Origin: Ignavibacteria bacterium
GTDB lineage: Bacteria > Bacteroidota > Ignavibacteria > OLB7
Direction: 5' to 3'
DNA: 64,000 nt
Assembly: GCA_020635205.1 (NCBI GenBank)
Contig: JACKAE010000002.1
Span: forward strand, 248,001 to 312,000
Shown here piece after piece: positions 35,497 to 44,542 of the stretch. The notes beneath the pieces were generated by a model. It had not been told where the DNA came from. It made no database searches and was given only the letters and a program-made list of their open reading frames with translations. Every line of letters starts with the position of its first letter. Position 1 is the first letter of the stretch. Position numbers and translations under genes: made by a program.

Positions 35497-36105
35497 ATGC
35501 AGACACGCCTACACCGTAGCATCGTTTCACTCTCGATTCTTTTCTTGGGGTCGCTGTTTCTCGTCTCCTGTAGCGAGGATGTAGTTGGTCCAGATTCATA
35601 TCCAGTCGTCCTCAAGCCGAAGTCTATCAAAAGTATTTCGGAGATCAAGACATTTGTGAACGAGGGGGGAGCGTGGAAGGAAATCTCAACAAACAATCCT
35701 GAGATTGCGAACGATCCCTTCTTTGCCGAGTCGACAGTAATTCAGGATGATGACGGAGCCTACCGAATTGTTTCGGAGAATGAGTGGCAAGCAGATGAAG
35801 ATGCAACAAATACAAAATTTGCTTACACGTTCGATGGAGATCAGTTTGTCTTCTCCACACTTCTACCATCAATCAAGGTCTATGCAAAGGGGGACTACAA
35901 CTCCTTTAATGCTGAGAACATTGCATTAATTGCTCGTGCGAATGATGGATCTGGATCTTCTGTTGAGTTTACGATTAGAGGTGCTTACAACCCATCGGCT
36001 GATATCTTCACCCAGTTTGAACTCGATCCCAACAGTTCAACCAACGATACTGTAGCCTACCAGACATTCCAGATGGTGTACGTACGAAACAAAACAATCG
36101 ATTGA
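35497..36105 (+). CDS. Lipoprotein of unknown function
   Basis: 202 residues: lipoprotein signal with LVSC-S lipobox (Cys about 25), then a beta-rich domain with no family I recognise (VVLKPKSIKSISEIKTFVNE, FAYTFDGDQFVFST, KVYAKGDYNSFNAENIALIARA, QTFQMVYVRNK). ATG at 35497 begins the signal; the open frame before it has no support. A strong terminator follows. Confidence 0.6.
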   Translation: MQTRLHRSIVSLSILFLGSLFLVSCSEDVVGPDSYPVVLKPKSIKSISEIKTFVNEGGAWKEISTNNPEIANDPFFAESTVIQDDDGAYRIVSENEWQADEDATNTKFAYTFDGDQFVFSTLLPSIKVYAKGDYNSFNAENIALIARANDGSGSSVEFTIRGAYNPSADIFTQFELDPNSSTNDTVAYQTFQMVYVRNKTID

Positions 36106-36120
36106 TGATTGTGGAGTTTG

Positions 36121-36158
36121 GATTGCGGATGTTGGCCTTCCGCAATCTAATTTTTTTT
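36121..36158 (+). terminator. Intrinsic terminator of the lipoprotein gene
   Basis: GATTGCGGA (36121-36129) pairs with TCCGCAATC (36139-36147), followed by TAA and eight T. Confidence 0.85.
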
Positions 36159-36183
36159 GTGGAGATTACTTCGTGGTTAGCAA

Positions 36184-36222
36184 TGAACCGTAGGTGGCAA
36201 AACTTTTGCCACCTACGGTTCA
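36184..36222. repeat. 39-nt near-perfect palindrome
   Basis: TGAACCGTAGGTGGCAAAA (36184-36202) is the inverted complement of 36204-36222. It stands between a + strand terminator and the 3' end of the minus-strand flavin reductase gene, followed by TCCGCCGCGGCGGA (36237-36250), another perfect palindrome. It may terminate the minus-strand gene or be a REP-like element. Confidence 0.6.
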
Positions 36223-36269
36223 CTCTATGAACTCTATCCGCCGCGGCGGACTCTCAACTCTACGAACTC

Positions 36270-37016
36270 TTACCGGTATTCTGGATTTGGATGGTCGAAC
36301 CGACATCCGGCATCCCATGCTGAACGTTGGTTGCCGTGTGCGGGGATTCCTCCAGCATCTTTCAACATGCGGGCCAAGTGGAGGAGGTTCCAAGTCATGA
36401 AGGTGGTGTTCCGTTGCGTGAAGTCGTTTTGGGGGCCGCCGGAACCTTCGTCGCGGTAAGAGGGACCGGGACCTGCTTCGCCAATCCACCCGGCGTCAGC
36501 CTGAGGTGGGATTGTGTAGCCGAGATGTTGAAGACTGTAGAGGATATTCATCGAGCAGTGCTTGATCCCATCTTCGTTTCCTGTGATAATGCACCCACCG
36601 ACGCGACCGTAGTATGCGTACTGTCCTTCGCTGTTCAGGTTTCCAGAAAAACCGTAGAGGCGTTCAATCACTTTCGAGCAGACCGACGATTTTTCGCCGA
36701 GCCATATCGGTGAGCCGAGCACTAAAATATCTGCGGCCATTACCTTCTCCTGAATCCCCGGCCACTCGTCTACATCCCACCCATGTTCGGTCATATCGGG
36801 ATAGACCCCGTAGGCAACAGCATAATCTACAGGGCGGAGCATTTCAACCGTTACTCCGTTCTTCTCCATGATCGCCTTCGATACGTTGAGCAATCCCTCA
36901 GTGTGGGAGAGGTCAGGAGACTTTTTCAGCGTACAGTTCAAAAAGAGTGCCTTCAGGTCGGAGAAATCTGTTTTGTTTTCCGAGCAGAGTTTTTCCTGTT
37001 GTGCGTTGAGTGCCAT
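36270..37016 (-). CDS. NADPH-dependent FMN reductase/flavodoxin-family protein
   Basis: 248 residues. Flavodoxin-like fold: LKALFLNCTLKKSP (FMN phosphate loop region, about 23-36), DILVLGSPIWLGEKSS (about 91-106, flavin ring loop) and YYGRVGGCIITGNEDG (about 130-145). These proteins reduce FMN or quinones with NAD(P)H. The start at ATG 37016 was chosen over the longer frame to 37073 because the fold begins there. It is oriented toward the palindrome at 36184. Confidence 0.8.
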   Translation of the reverse strand: MALNAQQEKLCSENKTDFSDLKALFLNCTLKKSPDLSHTEGLLNVSKAIMEKNGVTVEMLRPVDYAVAYGVYPDMTEHGWDVDEWPGIQEKVMAADILVLGSPIWLGEKSSVCSKVIERLYGFSGNLNSEGQYAYYGRVGGCIITGNEDGIKHCSMNILYSLQHLGYTIPPQADAGWIGEAGPGPSYRDEGSGGPQNDFTQRNTTFMTWNLLHLARMLKDAGGIPAHGNQRSAWDAGCRFDHPNPEYR

Positions 37017-37099
37017 AGAAGTATTTCCCGTTCTGAATAAATAGAGCGCAGTTGAACACGTTTCAACTCTCAATAATAGTGAACTCTACACAACCTATC

Positions 37100-37741
37100 T
37101 TATCTCCCTTTCTGAACTCGACCACTCCAGATGACAATAACTGGAACAATCAGCACCGTTGGCCCAAGCCAGGGGATAAGTGCTGGTTGCATCGTGATGT
37201 TGTTTACTGTGAAGGCGGTCAGAGCGGCGATGGTTGCCGAGAGCATCATTATCAAGTGGCGAGCAATGCGCTCTCTTCCCTTTACACCCCCTCCCTTTAA
37301 CTGTTTCAGGTCAAAGCTGCTGAGTAGGCCACCAATCACTCCGAACGATAGGAGGATAACTCCTCCTCCAGTGCCAACTATCATTTTGTAGAGAGCCAGG
37401 CTAACCATAATCAACGATGTCAGGAGCATCAGGCCAGCAGTTGTCCAATCGAACCATCGTGGGACTCCTCTCCTGTTCGTTGCAAAGCGCCAACCGGCCA
37501 GCGTGAGGTAGAGACTGAAAATCCCGATGAGGAAGAGGAACGTATTTGGGTGGATGATAGCCATCGGGAATGCTGTTAGGGCGATGGTAAGCATCGACCA
37601 GAAGAATATGCGGCCACTGATGAGGTGCCACCGATGTTTTAGGTTGACGGTTTTGGCGAGCGTTGCCGCCAAAGCCGTTACCAACGCGGTGCTTCCGGCA
37701 ACAACGTGAACCAGCGTTAGCAGGTTGTGGAGAGTCCTCAT
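37100..37741 (-). CDS. Multi-pass membrane protein, DUF2306-like
   Basis: 213 residues with about seven hydrophobic helices. The first helix carries HNLLTLVHVVAGSTALV, where a conserved His could bind haem as in cytochrome b561/DUF2306-like proteins; HRWHLISGRIFFWSM and a late HLIMM supply further His residues. No experimental function is known. Followed by the flavin reductase gene on the same strand after 83 nt, so a redox link is possible but unproven. Confidence 0.6.
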   Translation of the reverse strand: MRTLHNLLTLVHVVAGSTALVTALAATLAKTVNLKHRWHLISGRIFFWSMLTIALTAFPMAIIHPNTFLFLIGIFSLYLTLAGWRFATNRRGVPRWFDWTTAGLMLLTSLIMVSLALYKMIVGTGGGVILLSFGVIGGLLSSFDLKQLKGGGVKGRERIARHLIMMLSATIAALTAFTVNNITMQPALIPWLGPTVLIVPVIVIWSGRVQKGR

Positions 37742-37940
37742 TGTGCTTACTGAGCAGATTTTCTGTTCTATGCAGTTCAGATCGTTTGATCAGAACGTGT
37801 GAGGTGGAAGGCATACTGCACTGCCACTCTTATGTTGCATCACTGAAGAGTTACGTTGCTCTGCTGTTTACACTGGACGTCGGCACCTCCCAAACAATAG
37901 GGGAGTTTGTCGGAAGATCCACAACCGTCATTCATCACTT

Positions 37941-38209
37941 ATGAGAAAAAAGAAACACGTTGCCTACCCGATCTTCTGCCTGCTTCTCTCCACATCCTCC
38001 TGCATCGATCTCGTCGCGCAGGTAGGGAATCACTCTACGGCAACGTGAAGGTTAACCCAGCCGACAAGCCGAAGACCATCTACCACAATCGCATTCCCTT
38101 TACCAGCTATGACATTATAGTGAATCCGAGCGCTGTTGAGCCAGCCGTGTAGTTTACCTATCAATTGGCGGTGCAGTATCGGTTAATAAAAGTTCGAGAA
38201 AAAGCGTAG
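37941..38209 (+). pseudogene. Remnant of a secreted outer-membrane protein gene (frameshift and in-frame stop)
   Basis: ATG at 37941 begins a good signal peptide (MRKKKHVAYPIFCLLLSTSS...LVAQ), but that frame stops at 38046. In the next frame, from about 38030, the sequence continues GNVKVNPADKPKTIYHNRIP and SYDIIVNPSAVEPAV, stops at TAG 38150, and then goes on in frame with TYQLAVQYRLIKVREKA to 38209, which looks like barrel strands. The whole is best read as a decayed gene. A short genuine gene on either frame is less likely. Confidence 0.5.
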
Positions 38210-38352
38210 GGAGAAATTCCTATTCGGATGAGTTCTCTCGCTATCATTTCAATGATTCCTTCCGTTATCGATTCAACATAGCCGGATGTTTTATAACTTC
38301 ATCTCAGCCACAGCCTTGACTACGTTCAACAATCTTACACGGAGGACCTACC

Positions 38353-38859
38353 ATGAGTGAGCCGATTGCGGGAGTATCGTTGGAACAGTACGCAGAACTC
38401 TGCGCGTTAATGGGAGATACTGGTGGAGATGTGGCAAAAGAGAATGCTATTGCTGCTGACCACGGTGTTTCAGCTGATGCGTGGAAGGAGGCGAAGGAGG
38501 GATATACTGCTCGGATGAGTGATCCGAGCGATATGGGGAAGACGGCGATGGCCTTTATGCCACTCTATCAAGCTGCACAAGAAAAAATGCGTGGAGGTGG
38601 TGAGCCAGCTTCATTGGAAACCTACACAAAGGTTCACGCCGAAATGGCATTTAGGAAAGATGATGATGGGAACAAGATCGACTACAACATTGTCTTGGCT
38701 GAGCATGGCTTCACACACCAGTCGTGGTTAGAGGTAGAGGGGTATTGGACGCCACGGGTTGGTGCTCCCGATCAACCGAAGTGGGATCCAGAGTTAGGAC
38801 AGAAATTCCGCGAGATGATGCAAGCTGAGTCGGACAGGATATTTGGGATTGTGCGATAG
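38353..38859 (+). CDS. Protein of unknown function with internal duplication (DUF6620-like)
   Basis: 168 residues, soluble, helical. It consists of two similar halves: SLEQYAELCALM...DHGVSADAWKEAKEGYTARMSD (8-57) and SLETYTKVHAEM...EHGFTHQSWLEVEGYWTPRVG (87-137), each with a Gly-(V/F)-x-x-x-x-W core. This resembles a small family of unknown function found mostly in Myxococcota and Bacteroidota; I am only moderately sure of the name. A GGAGGA ribosome-binding sequence precedes the ATG, and a strong terminator follows. Confidence 0.6.
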   Translation: MSEPIAGVSLEQYAELCALMGDTGGDVAKENAIAADHGVSADAWKEAKEGYTARMSDPSDMGKTAMAFMPLYQAAQEKMRGGGEPASLETYTKVHAEMAFRKDDDGNKIDYNIVLAEHGFTHQSWLEVEGYWTPRVGAPDQPKWDPELGQKFREMMQAESDRIFGIVR

Positions 38860-38895
38860 CAGTTCATCGTGCTGTTAGATGATATATCAGCGTAA

Positions 38896-38937
38896 AGCAA
38901 AGGGGAAGCGAAACGATGTTTCGGCTTCCCCTTTTGC
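38896..38937. terminator. Intrinsic terminator
   Basis: AGCAAAGGGGAAGCGAAAC is followed after three bases by GTTTCGGCTTCCCCTTTTGCT: a long stem (one bulge) with a T-run, between convergent genes. Confidence 0.85.
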
Positions 38938-38988
38938 TATTTGTTCTATTGTAAGTCTGTTCAGACTGACAGCAGTTGTGGAGAGAAT

Positions 38989-40077
38989 TTAGAACTCCTT
39001 CCGCTCCGTCTCCCCCACATACCGCGAGTGAATTTTGCCGAGTGCGTTCACTCGTTGTTCGGCCAGGCGGTTTGAGGCTACTACCGTCAACGTGTTCTCC
39101 GCTTCAGCACGGTTGATGATACTTTCGACGATGTTGTAGATATTCTCCGTCATGTGGAGCGCGCGCGCTTCGGAATATCCTTCGAGTTCAACGTAAACGT
39201 TGATAAGTCCACCGGCGTTGATAACGTAGTCTGGAACGTAGAGAATGCCTCGCTCCTTCAATCCCTGGGCGTGGCGTAGTTCATCCTTCAACTGATTGTT
39301 TGCTGCGCCGGCCACAATTTTCGCCTTGATCCGGTCGATTGTGTTGTCGTTTACCGACCCACCAAGTGCTGCCGGGGAAAAAACATCGCAGTCGACATCG
39401 TAGATTTCATCTGGTTCCACAACGCTGACATTCTTGTTCTCCGCAACGACCTGCGCAACTTTCTCATCGTAGATGTCGGTGATGATTGTCTCCGCCCCCT
39501 CCTTTGAAAGGTGTCCAACAAGGTAGCGGGCAACATTTCCTGCACCCTGCACGGCGATCTTCTTCCCTTCCAGCGAGTCGCTCCCGAACACCTTCTTGCA
39601 AGCTGCTTTCATTCCGTGGTAGACGCCGTAGGCAGTAAACGGGGAAGGGTCACCGCTTCCACCACGCGAGCGAATTCCGGCGACAAATTTTGTCTCCAAG
39701 CGAATCCACTCCATATCGGATACAGATGTCCCAACATCTTCAGCCGTAATGTAGCGTCCTCCAATCCCCTCAACAAAACGCCCGAACGAGCGGAAGAGAG
39801 CTTCCGATTTTTCAGATCGAGGATCGCCAATAATCACAGCTTTACCACCACCTAAATTCAAACCAGAAATTGATGCTTTGTAGGTCATCCCGTGTGAGAG
39901 TCGGAGCACATCTTCCAATGCCTCTTCATCGTTATTGTAAGGCCACATCCTCAGTCCGCCAAGTGCTGGGCCGAGTGTGGTGTCGTGAATGGCGATAATT
40001 GCCTTCAGACCGGAATCTTTATCAGAGCAGAAGATTACCTGCTCGTGATCGCGTTGTTGAATGGAATCAAAAATCAT
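38989..40077 (-). CDS. Leucine dehydrogenase (Glu/Leu/Phe/Val dehydrogenase family)
   Basis: 362 residues. N-terminal domain with the substrate and catalytic lysines Lys67 (GMTYKASISG) and Lys79 (LNLGGGKAVI); PALGGLRMW is typical of leucine rather than glutamate dehydrogenases. C-terminal NAD-binding domain with VQGAGNVARYL (about 180). It deaminates branched-chain amino acids reversibly with NAD+. Length and motifs match Bacillus-type leucine dehydrogenase. It stands alone, transcribed toward a terminator. Confidence 0.92.
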   Translation of the reverse strand: MIFDSIQQRDHEQVIFCSDKDSGLKAIIAIHDTTLGPALGGLRMWPYNNDEEALEDVLRLSHGMTYKASISGLNLGGGKAVIIGDPRSEKSEALFRSFGRFVEGIGGRYITAEDVGTSVSDMEWIRLETKFVAGIRSRGGSGDPSPFTAYGVYHGMKAACKKVFGSDSLEGKKIAVQGAGNVARYLVGHLSKEGAETIITDIYDEKVAQVVAENKNVSVVEPDEIYDVDCDVFSPAALGGSVNDNTIDRIKAKIVAGAANNQLKDELRHAQGLKERGILYVPDYVINAGGLINVYVELEGYSEARALHMTENIYNIVESIINRAEAENTLTVVASNRLAEQRVNALGKIHSRYVGETERKEF

Positions 40078-40218
40078 TCTGAATTGGTAATTGAGCTTTG
40101 AGAAATTAGCTGTTCGTAGTGGGGTGTCAGGCGTAAGCTATCGGCCTTTGCCTGCGTGTTTTGTTCTATCAAATTTTTGTAGAGTCTGCATAATAATGTG
40201 GTCTTTTCGCTCCATCTA

Positions 40219-41313
40219 CTACAAGCCAAACATCCAGTACAAGATGAGAGCAGCACTTTCGCGAACGTGGTAAAATGCTAAGTTCTTCGGTCCAAGAGGA
40301 GATTCGGATGGAATACCGTTTGCCTCAAGATCGTTGAATGCACATATCTCCAGCGCACGCTTTAGGTGGAATTGATCGGAGATCACCACAAATGATTCCC
40401 ACCCCTGCTTTGTCAGTTCATCCCGAATAAAGAGTATCTGTTCCACTGTTGAGCTTGTTCGTTCTTCTAAGACGATGGCAGTCGGTTCAGCTCCCATCCT
40501 TAGAAGCTCTCGCTTGGCTACTTCAGCCTCCGTTAGCTCGTTCGGAGCATTCCCACCGGTAAGAACAAGAAACTCTACTACACCATCTTTCAGCAATTCA
40601 TATCCCTTGTGAATCCGCTCACGAAAGACAGGACTTGGCTTATTGCCGCTCCAGACTGCCGCACCTAAAATTACCCCAGCGTCGTACTCTGCCCGGGGTT
40701 TTATCTCTGTTGGGGGGGGAGTTACCGGATCGATCAGAACTGAAAGAATAACGTAGCCGTAGGTTAGCAACGCAATTGATGGGGTGAAAATAGCAACGAT
40801 CAGCACCTTCCGCCAAAAGCTCCGTCGTGGTGGTTGCAGGAAGGAGATCAGCAGACCAAGTTCCAACGTTTTAAATCCAAGGTAGAGAACCCCTATTTCT
40901 GGCTGATTTTTCGCCGAAACCGACATCAGCAGAAAGAGCAGACCGATTCCAGTTAAAGCCAACGCGAAGGAGGAAACGGATAAACTCGGCGAGTGAAGTC
41001 GGCGCGTAAAAGCACCTATTGTGAATATCGCGACAAAGGGGAGGGCTAGGAGGAGGCCGTACAGGTTTGCCGTTTTCCCAAAGGCGAGGTAGTCGGGGGC
41101 GAGTCCTTGATTTGAGTAGCGCATCCAAGTCATCAGGAGCATTGCTCCGATTTCGAGTGTGATGGCCACGAGATAGAAGAGAGCAAACCAAGGTGAAGCC
41201 TTACGGTTTTCCTTGCCGGAGTTTCCCTGCTGGCTTTGTGATTCAACCGGTGTGATAACAGAATCCTTAGTTGGAATTCCTTCCGGTCGTAATTCCGGCG
41301 AGCTATCCTGCAT
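40219..41313 (-). CDS. DUF218/YdcF-family membrane protein
   Basis: 364 residues. A hydrophilic N-terminus (1-45) is followed by five or six membrane helices and a C-terminal DUF218 domain (about 210-350): DAGVILGAAVWSGNKPSPVF.ERI, LVLTGGNAPNELTEAEVAK, ILEERTSSTVEQI and VISDQFHLKRA. Family members (YdcF, SanA, ElyC) act in envelope processes and may bind nucleotides. The ATG at 41313 overlaps the preceding ABC ATPase gene by 11 nt, so both are translated from one message. Confidence 0.85.
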   Translation of the reverse strand: MQDSSPELRPEGIPTKDSVITPVESQSQQGNSGKENRKASPWFALFYLVAITLEIGAMLLMTWMRYSNQGLAPDYLAFGKTANLYGLLLALPFVAIFTIGAFTRRLHSPSLSVSSFALALTGIGLLFLLMSVSAKNQPEIGVLYLGFKTLELGLLISFLQPPRRSFWRKVLIVAIFTPSIALLTYGYVILSVLIDPVTPPPTEIKPRAEYDAGVILGAAVWSGNKPSPVFRERIHKGYELLKDGVVEFLVLTGGNAPNELTEAEVAKRELLRMGAEPTAIVLEERTSSTVEQILFIRDELTKQGWESFVVISDQFHLKRALEICAFNDLEANGIPSESPLGPKNLAFYHVRESAALILYWMFGL

Positions 41314-42109
41314 CGATCGTCCTCGGATGATATGGGGAGCGGTAACTGATGGCAGGGGAGTTCCCGTAGCGATTTGGCTCCACATCGAGAGAAGTGTTGA
41401 AGACCTCTTCCAACTGCCCTGGTGTTAAGACCACATCGGGTTCTCCTTGAGCAACCAGTCTCCCCTTTGAGAGCATAATAATTCGATCACTATACATCGA
41501 AGCTAAGTTCAAGTCGTGAATCGAAGCCAAGAGCGTAAGCGAGCGTTCGGCAACCACCTCCCGAAGTGATTCGAGAATACTCTGCTGCCAAGAAATATCG
41601 AGGTGAGTTGTCGGTTCGTCCAGTATAATCACGTCGGTCTGTTGTGCCACTGCTGTTGCAACCATCACACGTTGAAGTTCGCCGCCAGAAAGCTGAGTGA
41701 TCGGTTCGTGCCGTAAATCGTTCAAGCGGAGGAGGGCGATTGCCTCCTCTGCCACTGCAAGGTCGTCATCTGTCTCAAATGCTCCATATCCTGATTTCCA
41801 AGGAGTGCGCCCCATCAGTATAATCTGCTCAACTGTAAAGGGGAAGACTGGACGCCAAGTCTGAGAAACATAGGCAATATGCCTTGCCCGGTCATGTTGC
41901 GACCACGATTCGAGTGAACGCCCCAACAGTTTGACGCTCCCTGATTCTGGCTTCAGGAAGCCGCAGAGAATGCGGATTAACGTTGTTTTACCCGAACCGT
42001 TTGGGCCTATAAGACCGGTAACCATTCCCGGTTCTATCACAACCGAAATGTCTTGCAGCCCAAAACGGGGTCCGTGCCGAAACGTTATGTTTGTGGCCTG
42101 AATCGACAT
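41303..42109 (-). CDS. FecE/BtuD-type ABC transporter ATP-binding protein
   Basis: 268 residues: Walker A GPNGSGKTT (about 35-43), Q-loop, signature LSGGELQRV (about 139), Walker B VIILDEPTTHLD and H-loop SIHDL. The closest type is the ATPase of iron-siderophore, haem or cobalamin importers. No permease or binding protein is next to it, so it is an orphan subunit whose partners lie elsewhere; alternatively it works with the overlapping DUF218 protein. The track's longer frame (to 42472) has no support; ATG at 42109 matches the family. Confidence 0.9.
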   Translation of the reverse strand: MSIQATNITFRHGPRFGLQDISVVIEPGMVTGLIGPNGSGKTTLIRILCGFLKPESGSVKLLGRSLESWSQHDRARHIAYVSQTWRPVFPFTVEQIILMGRTPWKSGYGAFETDDDLAVAEEAIALLRLNDLRHEPITQLSGGELQRVMVATAVAQQTDVIILDEPTTHLDISWQQSILESLREVVAERSLTLLASIHDLNLASMYSDRIIMLSKGRLVAQGEPDVVLTPGQLEEVFNTSLDVEPNRYGNSPAISYRSPYHPRTIDAG

Positions 42110-42205
42110 ATCTATCCAACATAATAATGAATCGGAGATAAACCGAGGTTCTCTTCTGAAAGAGGATGTTTGTCTTCGAGGGGCAAACCTACGGATGGTG
42201 AACTG

Positions 42206-43177
42206 ATGAGTTCCGGAAAAATATTGGCAGTTGATATTGGCGGAACAAAGATTGCGCTCGGAGTTGCCGGACGTGAAGAGTTCCGGCGGACAGGAAAACT
42301 CGACGTTGTAGAGAAATTCCCTGTTCCAGAACCTCGCACTCCTGACGAAGTAGTTCCTGTGATTTTTGAGGTTGGCCAACGGTTGCTTCAGGGAGCAGAG
42401 CTTGAAGTTGTTGGCATTTCGATTGGTGGCCCACTCGATCACGAGCGTGGTCTTGTCATCAATTTCCCTCACCTGCCGGGATGGAAGAATTTACCTCTCG
42501 TCTCCATCCTCGCCGACACCTTCGGCGTTCCAGCCCAACTCGACAACGACGCAAATCTTGGTGCTTTGGCGGAGTATTGGTGGAGGAATAGGGAGAAACA
42601 GGATCCGTTTCTCTACCTCACGTTGAGTACTGGTATTGGTGGCGGAGTGATTGTTGATGGGAAGCTCCTGCACGGGCTTGCTTCGGGTGGGGGAGAAGTT
42701 GGGCACATTACCGTTCAGACTGATGGTCCTCTGTGCGACTGCGGCAACCGAGGTTGTCTGGAGAGAATGGCCAGTGGAACGAATATTGCGCGACGTGCGC
42801 GTGAGATACTTACGACATATCCCGAAAAGGGGAAGAGGTTGCGAGAACTTGTTGGGGGAAATGTAGAACAAATCAGAGCGGAAACAATCTTGACCGGTTA
42901 TAAGGAGGGAGAGGAGGTTGCCACTGAAGTGTGGCTGGAGATGATTCGGTATATAGCAATTGGCCTTGGCACACTGATCCACGTTATCTCTCCAGAGAGA
43001 ATTGTTCTCGGTGGCGGAGTCTCGCTTGCTGGAGATGATCTCCTTATCCCACTTCGGCGGAAATTACGTGAGCACGTACACTACATCCCCGTTGACCAGG
43101 TCGACATCCGGGTTGCCTCGCTCGGTCACGACAGTGCCCTGATAGGGGCTGCTACGATGGTGGTTGAGAGTTTGTAG
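42206..43177 (+). CDS. ROK-family glucokinase or sugar kinase
   Basis: 323 residues: phosphate-binding VDIGGTKIALGV (about 10-21), LDNDANLGALAEYWW with the catalytic Asp, STGIGGGVIVDGKLLHG, and the ROK zinc motif CDCGNRGCLE (about 178-187). It phosphorylates glucose or a related hexose. ATG at 42206 was chosen over the TTG at 42170 because it directly precedes the domain. Divergent from the ABC ATPase gene. Confidence 0.9.
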   Translation: MSSGKILAVDIGGTKIALGVAGREEFRRTGKLDVVEKFPVPEPRTPDEVVPVIFEVGQRLLQGAELEVVGISIGGPLDHERGLVINFPHLPGWKNLPLVSILADTFGVPAQLDNDANLGALAEYWWRNREKQDPFLYLTLSTGIGGGVIVDGKLLHGLASGGGEVGHITVQTDGPLCDCGNRGCLERMASGTNIARRAREILTTYPEKGKRLRELVGGNVEQIRAETILTGYKEGEEVATEVWLEMIRYIAIGLGTLIHVISPERIVLGGGVSLAGDDLLIPLRRKLREHVHYIPVDQVDIRVASLGHDSALIGAATMVVESL

Positions 43178-43246
43178 AGTTCTTAGAGTTAAGAGTTTAT
43201 AGAGTGGAAGTTGGGTGTTTCCTCCCCTTGAGAAGGGGGAGGAAAC
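43176..43246. terminator. GAGTT-type repeat followed by terminator hairpin
   Basis: After the ROK stop, a degenerate AGAGTT repeat (43178-43208) leads to GTTTCCTCCCC (43217-43227) pairing with GGGGAGGAAAC (43236-43246). It lies between convergent genes. Confidence 0.6.
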
Positions 43247-43283
43247 GGTCGTTCGATCTCTTTGCGTCCAAATAGCCTAATGC

Positions 43284-44330
43284 CTACTCCTCATCGAAAT
43301 ACTTAATCGTTCTGTCAGTTCTGTAAAGCAATAGTCGGTGTTCTGATTCTGTATCCTGTGGGTCGGCAGCAACATACTGTCGTTTCGTCTTCCAATTCCC
43401 CTGCTCATCTCTCTCGTCGTAGATATAGTCGAAGCCACGCTGATATGTGGTGTCGTTCCCAAACGAGTCGGCTACAGAAATTGGATCGCCATACTCATTG
43501 AAAATCTGCGAGCGTGAACTGATGTTCTTCCCATCCTTGAACTCCTGAGTGATAGATGCTGCGTGATTCCCATTTTCGAGAAAGCGCTTGATCTCCTGCC
43601 GATCCACAATCGTATCGTTCCCATAGTTCCACTTCCAGAAGATGACAGGAGTTGTTGTATCGCCGTAGACATAGGAGGTGTAGTCGTATTGAATACGGTT
43701 TTCTGGGATTCCGGCGGTATCCTTTAGCGAGCGGATCAAATCGGTTGCCGGGTTATAGTGGCGGATTGTGGAACCCTGTGGCTTGCTCCCCTTCATGTAG
43801 AAGAATTTTTCAATTGAGGTAAAAGCGTCGGTTGCTGAATCTTGTTCTACTAAGTACTCCAAGCGAGAATTAACGTAGAAGTAGAGATAGCGAGTTGTTT
43901 TGCCGCTCTGAAAATTCCGTTCCACTCTCGCCTTCAGCTTCCCATCTGGCATATATGTGAATGTCTCGTCCAAAATTACCCGCCCAGAATCTCTATCTCG
44001 AATTGATCCAGCGGCTGAAACTTCAAAGACTGGTTTCAGAGAATCTGCTTCCTTGTCGTAGGTGAAGAGCGAAGTTGTAGAGGTAGCCTGTTGCAGATAT
44101 GTCTTCCTCAGCAACAAATTCCCTGATTTATTGAAGACATTTACCACCGTTATCTGAAGTGGCTCCCAACGCTCGGTTGCAGGCGAATAAGCTCGACTTG
44201 TCGTTGTCGTGGAGAGGACATTCCCTTTCAGTCCGTTTATTTGAATATCTGTTCGAACTGGGTATATCTGAGCCGAGCTTTTCTGGTTAATGCCAAAGCA
44301 AAGAAGAAGCAGTAGAAGAAGAGAGCGCAT
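43284..44330 (-). CDS. Secreted protein of unknown function with YD-like repeats
   Basis: 348 residues: signal peptide (hydrophobic Leu run, cleavage near SSAQ, residue 21), then strands with repeated patterns of the kind YxxDGxLxxRVExxF (TYMPDGKLKARVERNFQ; FNEYGDPISVADSFGN; YDERDEQGNWKTKRQY), which resemble RHS/YD-repeat and MORN-like antiparallel strands. Exported; possibly surface or periplasmic. ATG at 44330 starts the signal; the frame's earlier ATG at 44366 adds 12 polar residues. Confidence 0.55.
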   Translation of the reverse strand: MRSLLLLLLLCFGINQKSSAQIYPVRTDIQINGLKGNVLSTTTTSRAYSPATERWEPLQITVVNVFNKSGNLLLRKTYLQQATSTTSLFTYDKEADSLKPVFEVSAAGSIRDRDSGRVILDETFTYMPDGKLKARVERNFQSGKTTRYLYFYVNSRLEYLVEQDSATDAFTSIEKFFYMKGSKPQGSTIRHYNPATDLIRSLKDTAGIPENRIQYDYTSYVYGDTTTPVIFWKWNYGNDTIVDRQEIKRFLENGNHAASITQEFKDGKNISSRSQIFNEYGDPISVADSFGNDTTYQRGFDYIYDERDEQGNWKTKRQYVAADPQDTESEHRLLLYRTDRTIKYFDEE

Positions 44331-44542
44331 CGTGAAAACTATGTTGTCGTTTGTATGATTGTTCATGGTTACCGTTCAGAGAGTGACTTCTTGCCAACGA
44401 AAATAGAGAAGTCAGCAGAGAAAGAACAGGGTGGAAGTGTATCGAGGAGAGAGATGTAACAATCGAGCGGCGTAATTGAGTGTGATGAGAAGAGCCGAGA
44501 TTCAAAAAATGCCGAGCGTAAAAGGTCGTGTTGTGGGGGCTG

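Noticed and set aside
41303..42109. ModC ATPase to complete the molybdate transporter
   Set aside because: The protein has the length and sequence of FecE/BtuD-type ATPases and lacks the C-terminal TOBE domain of ModC.
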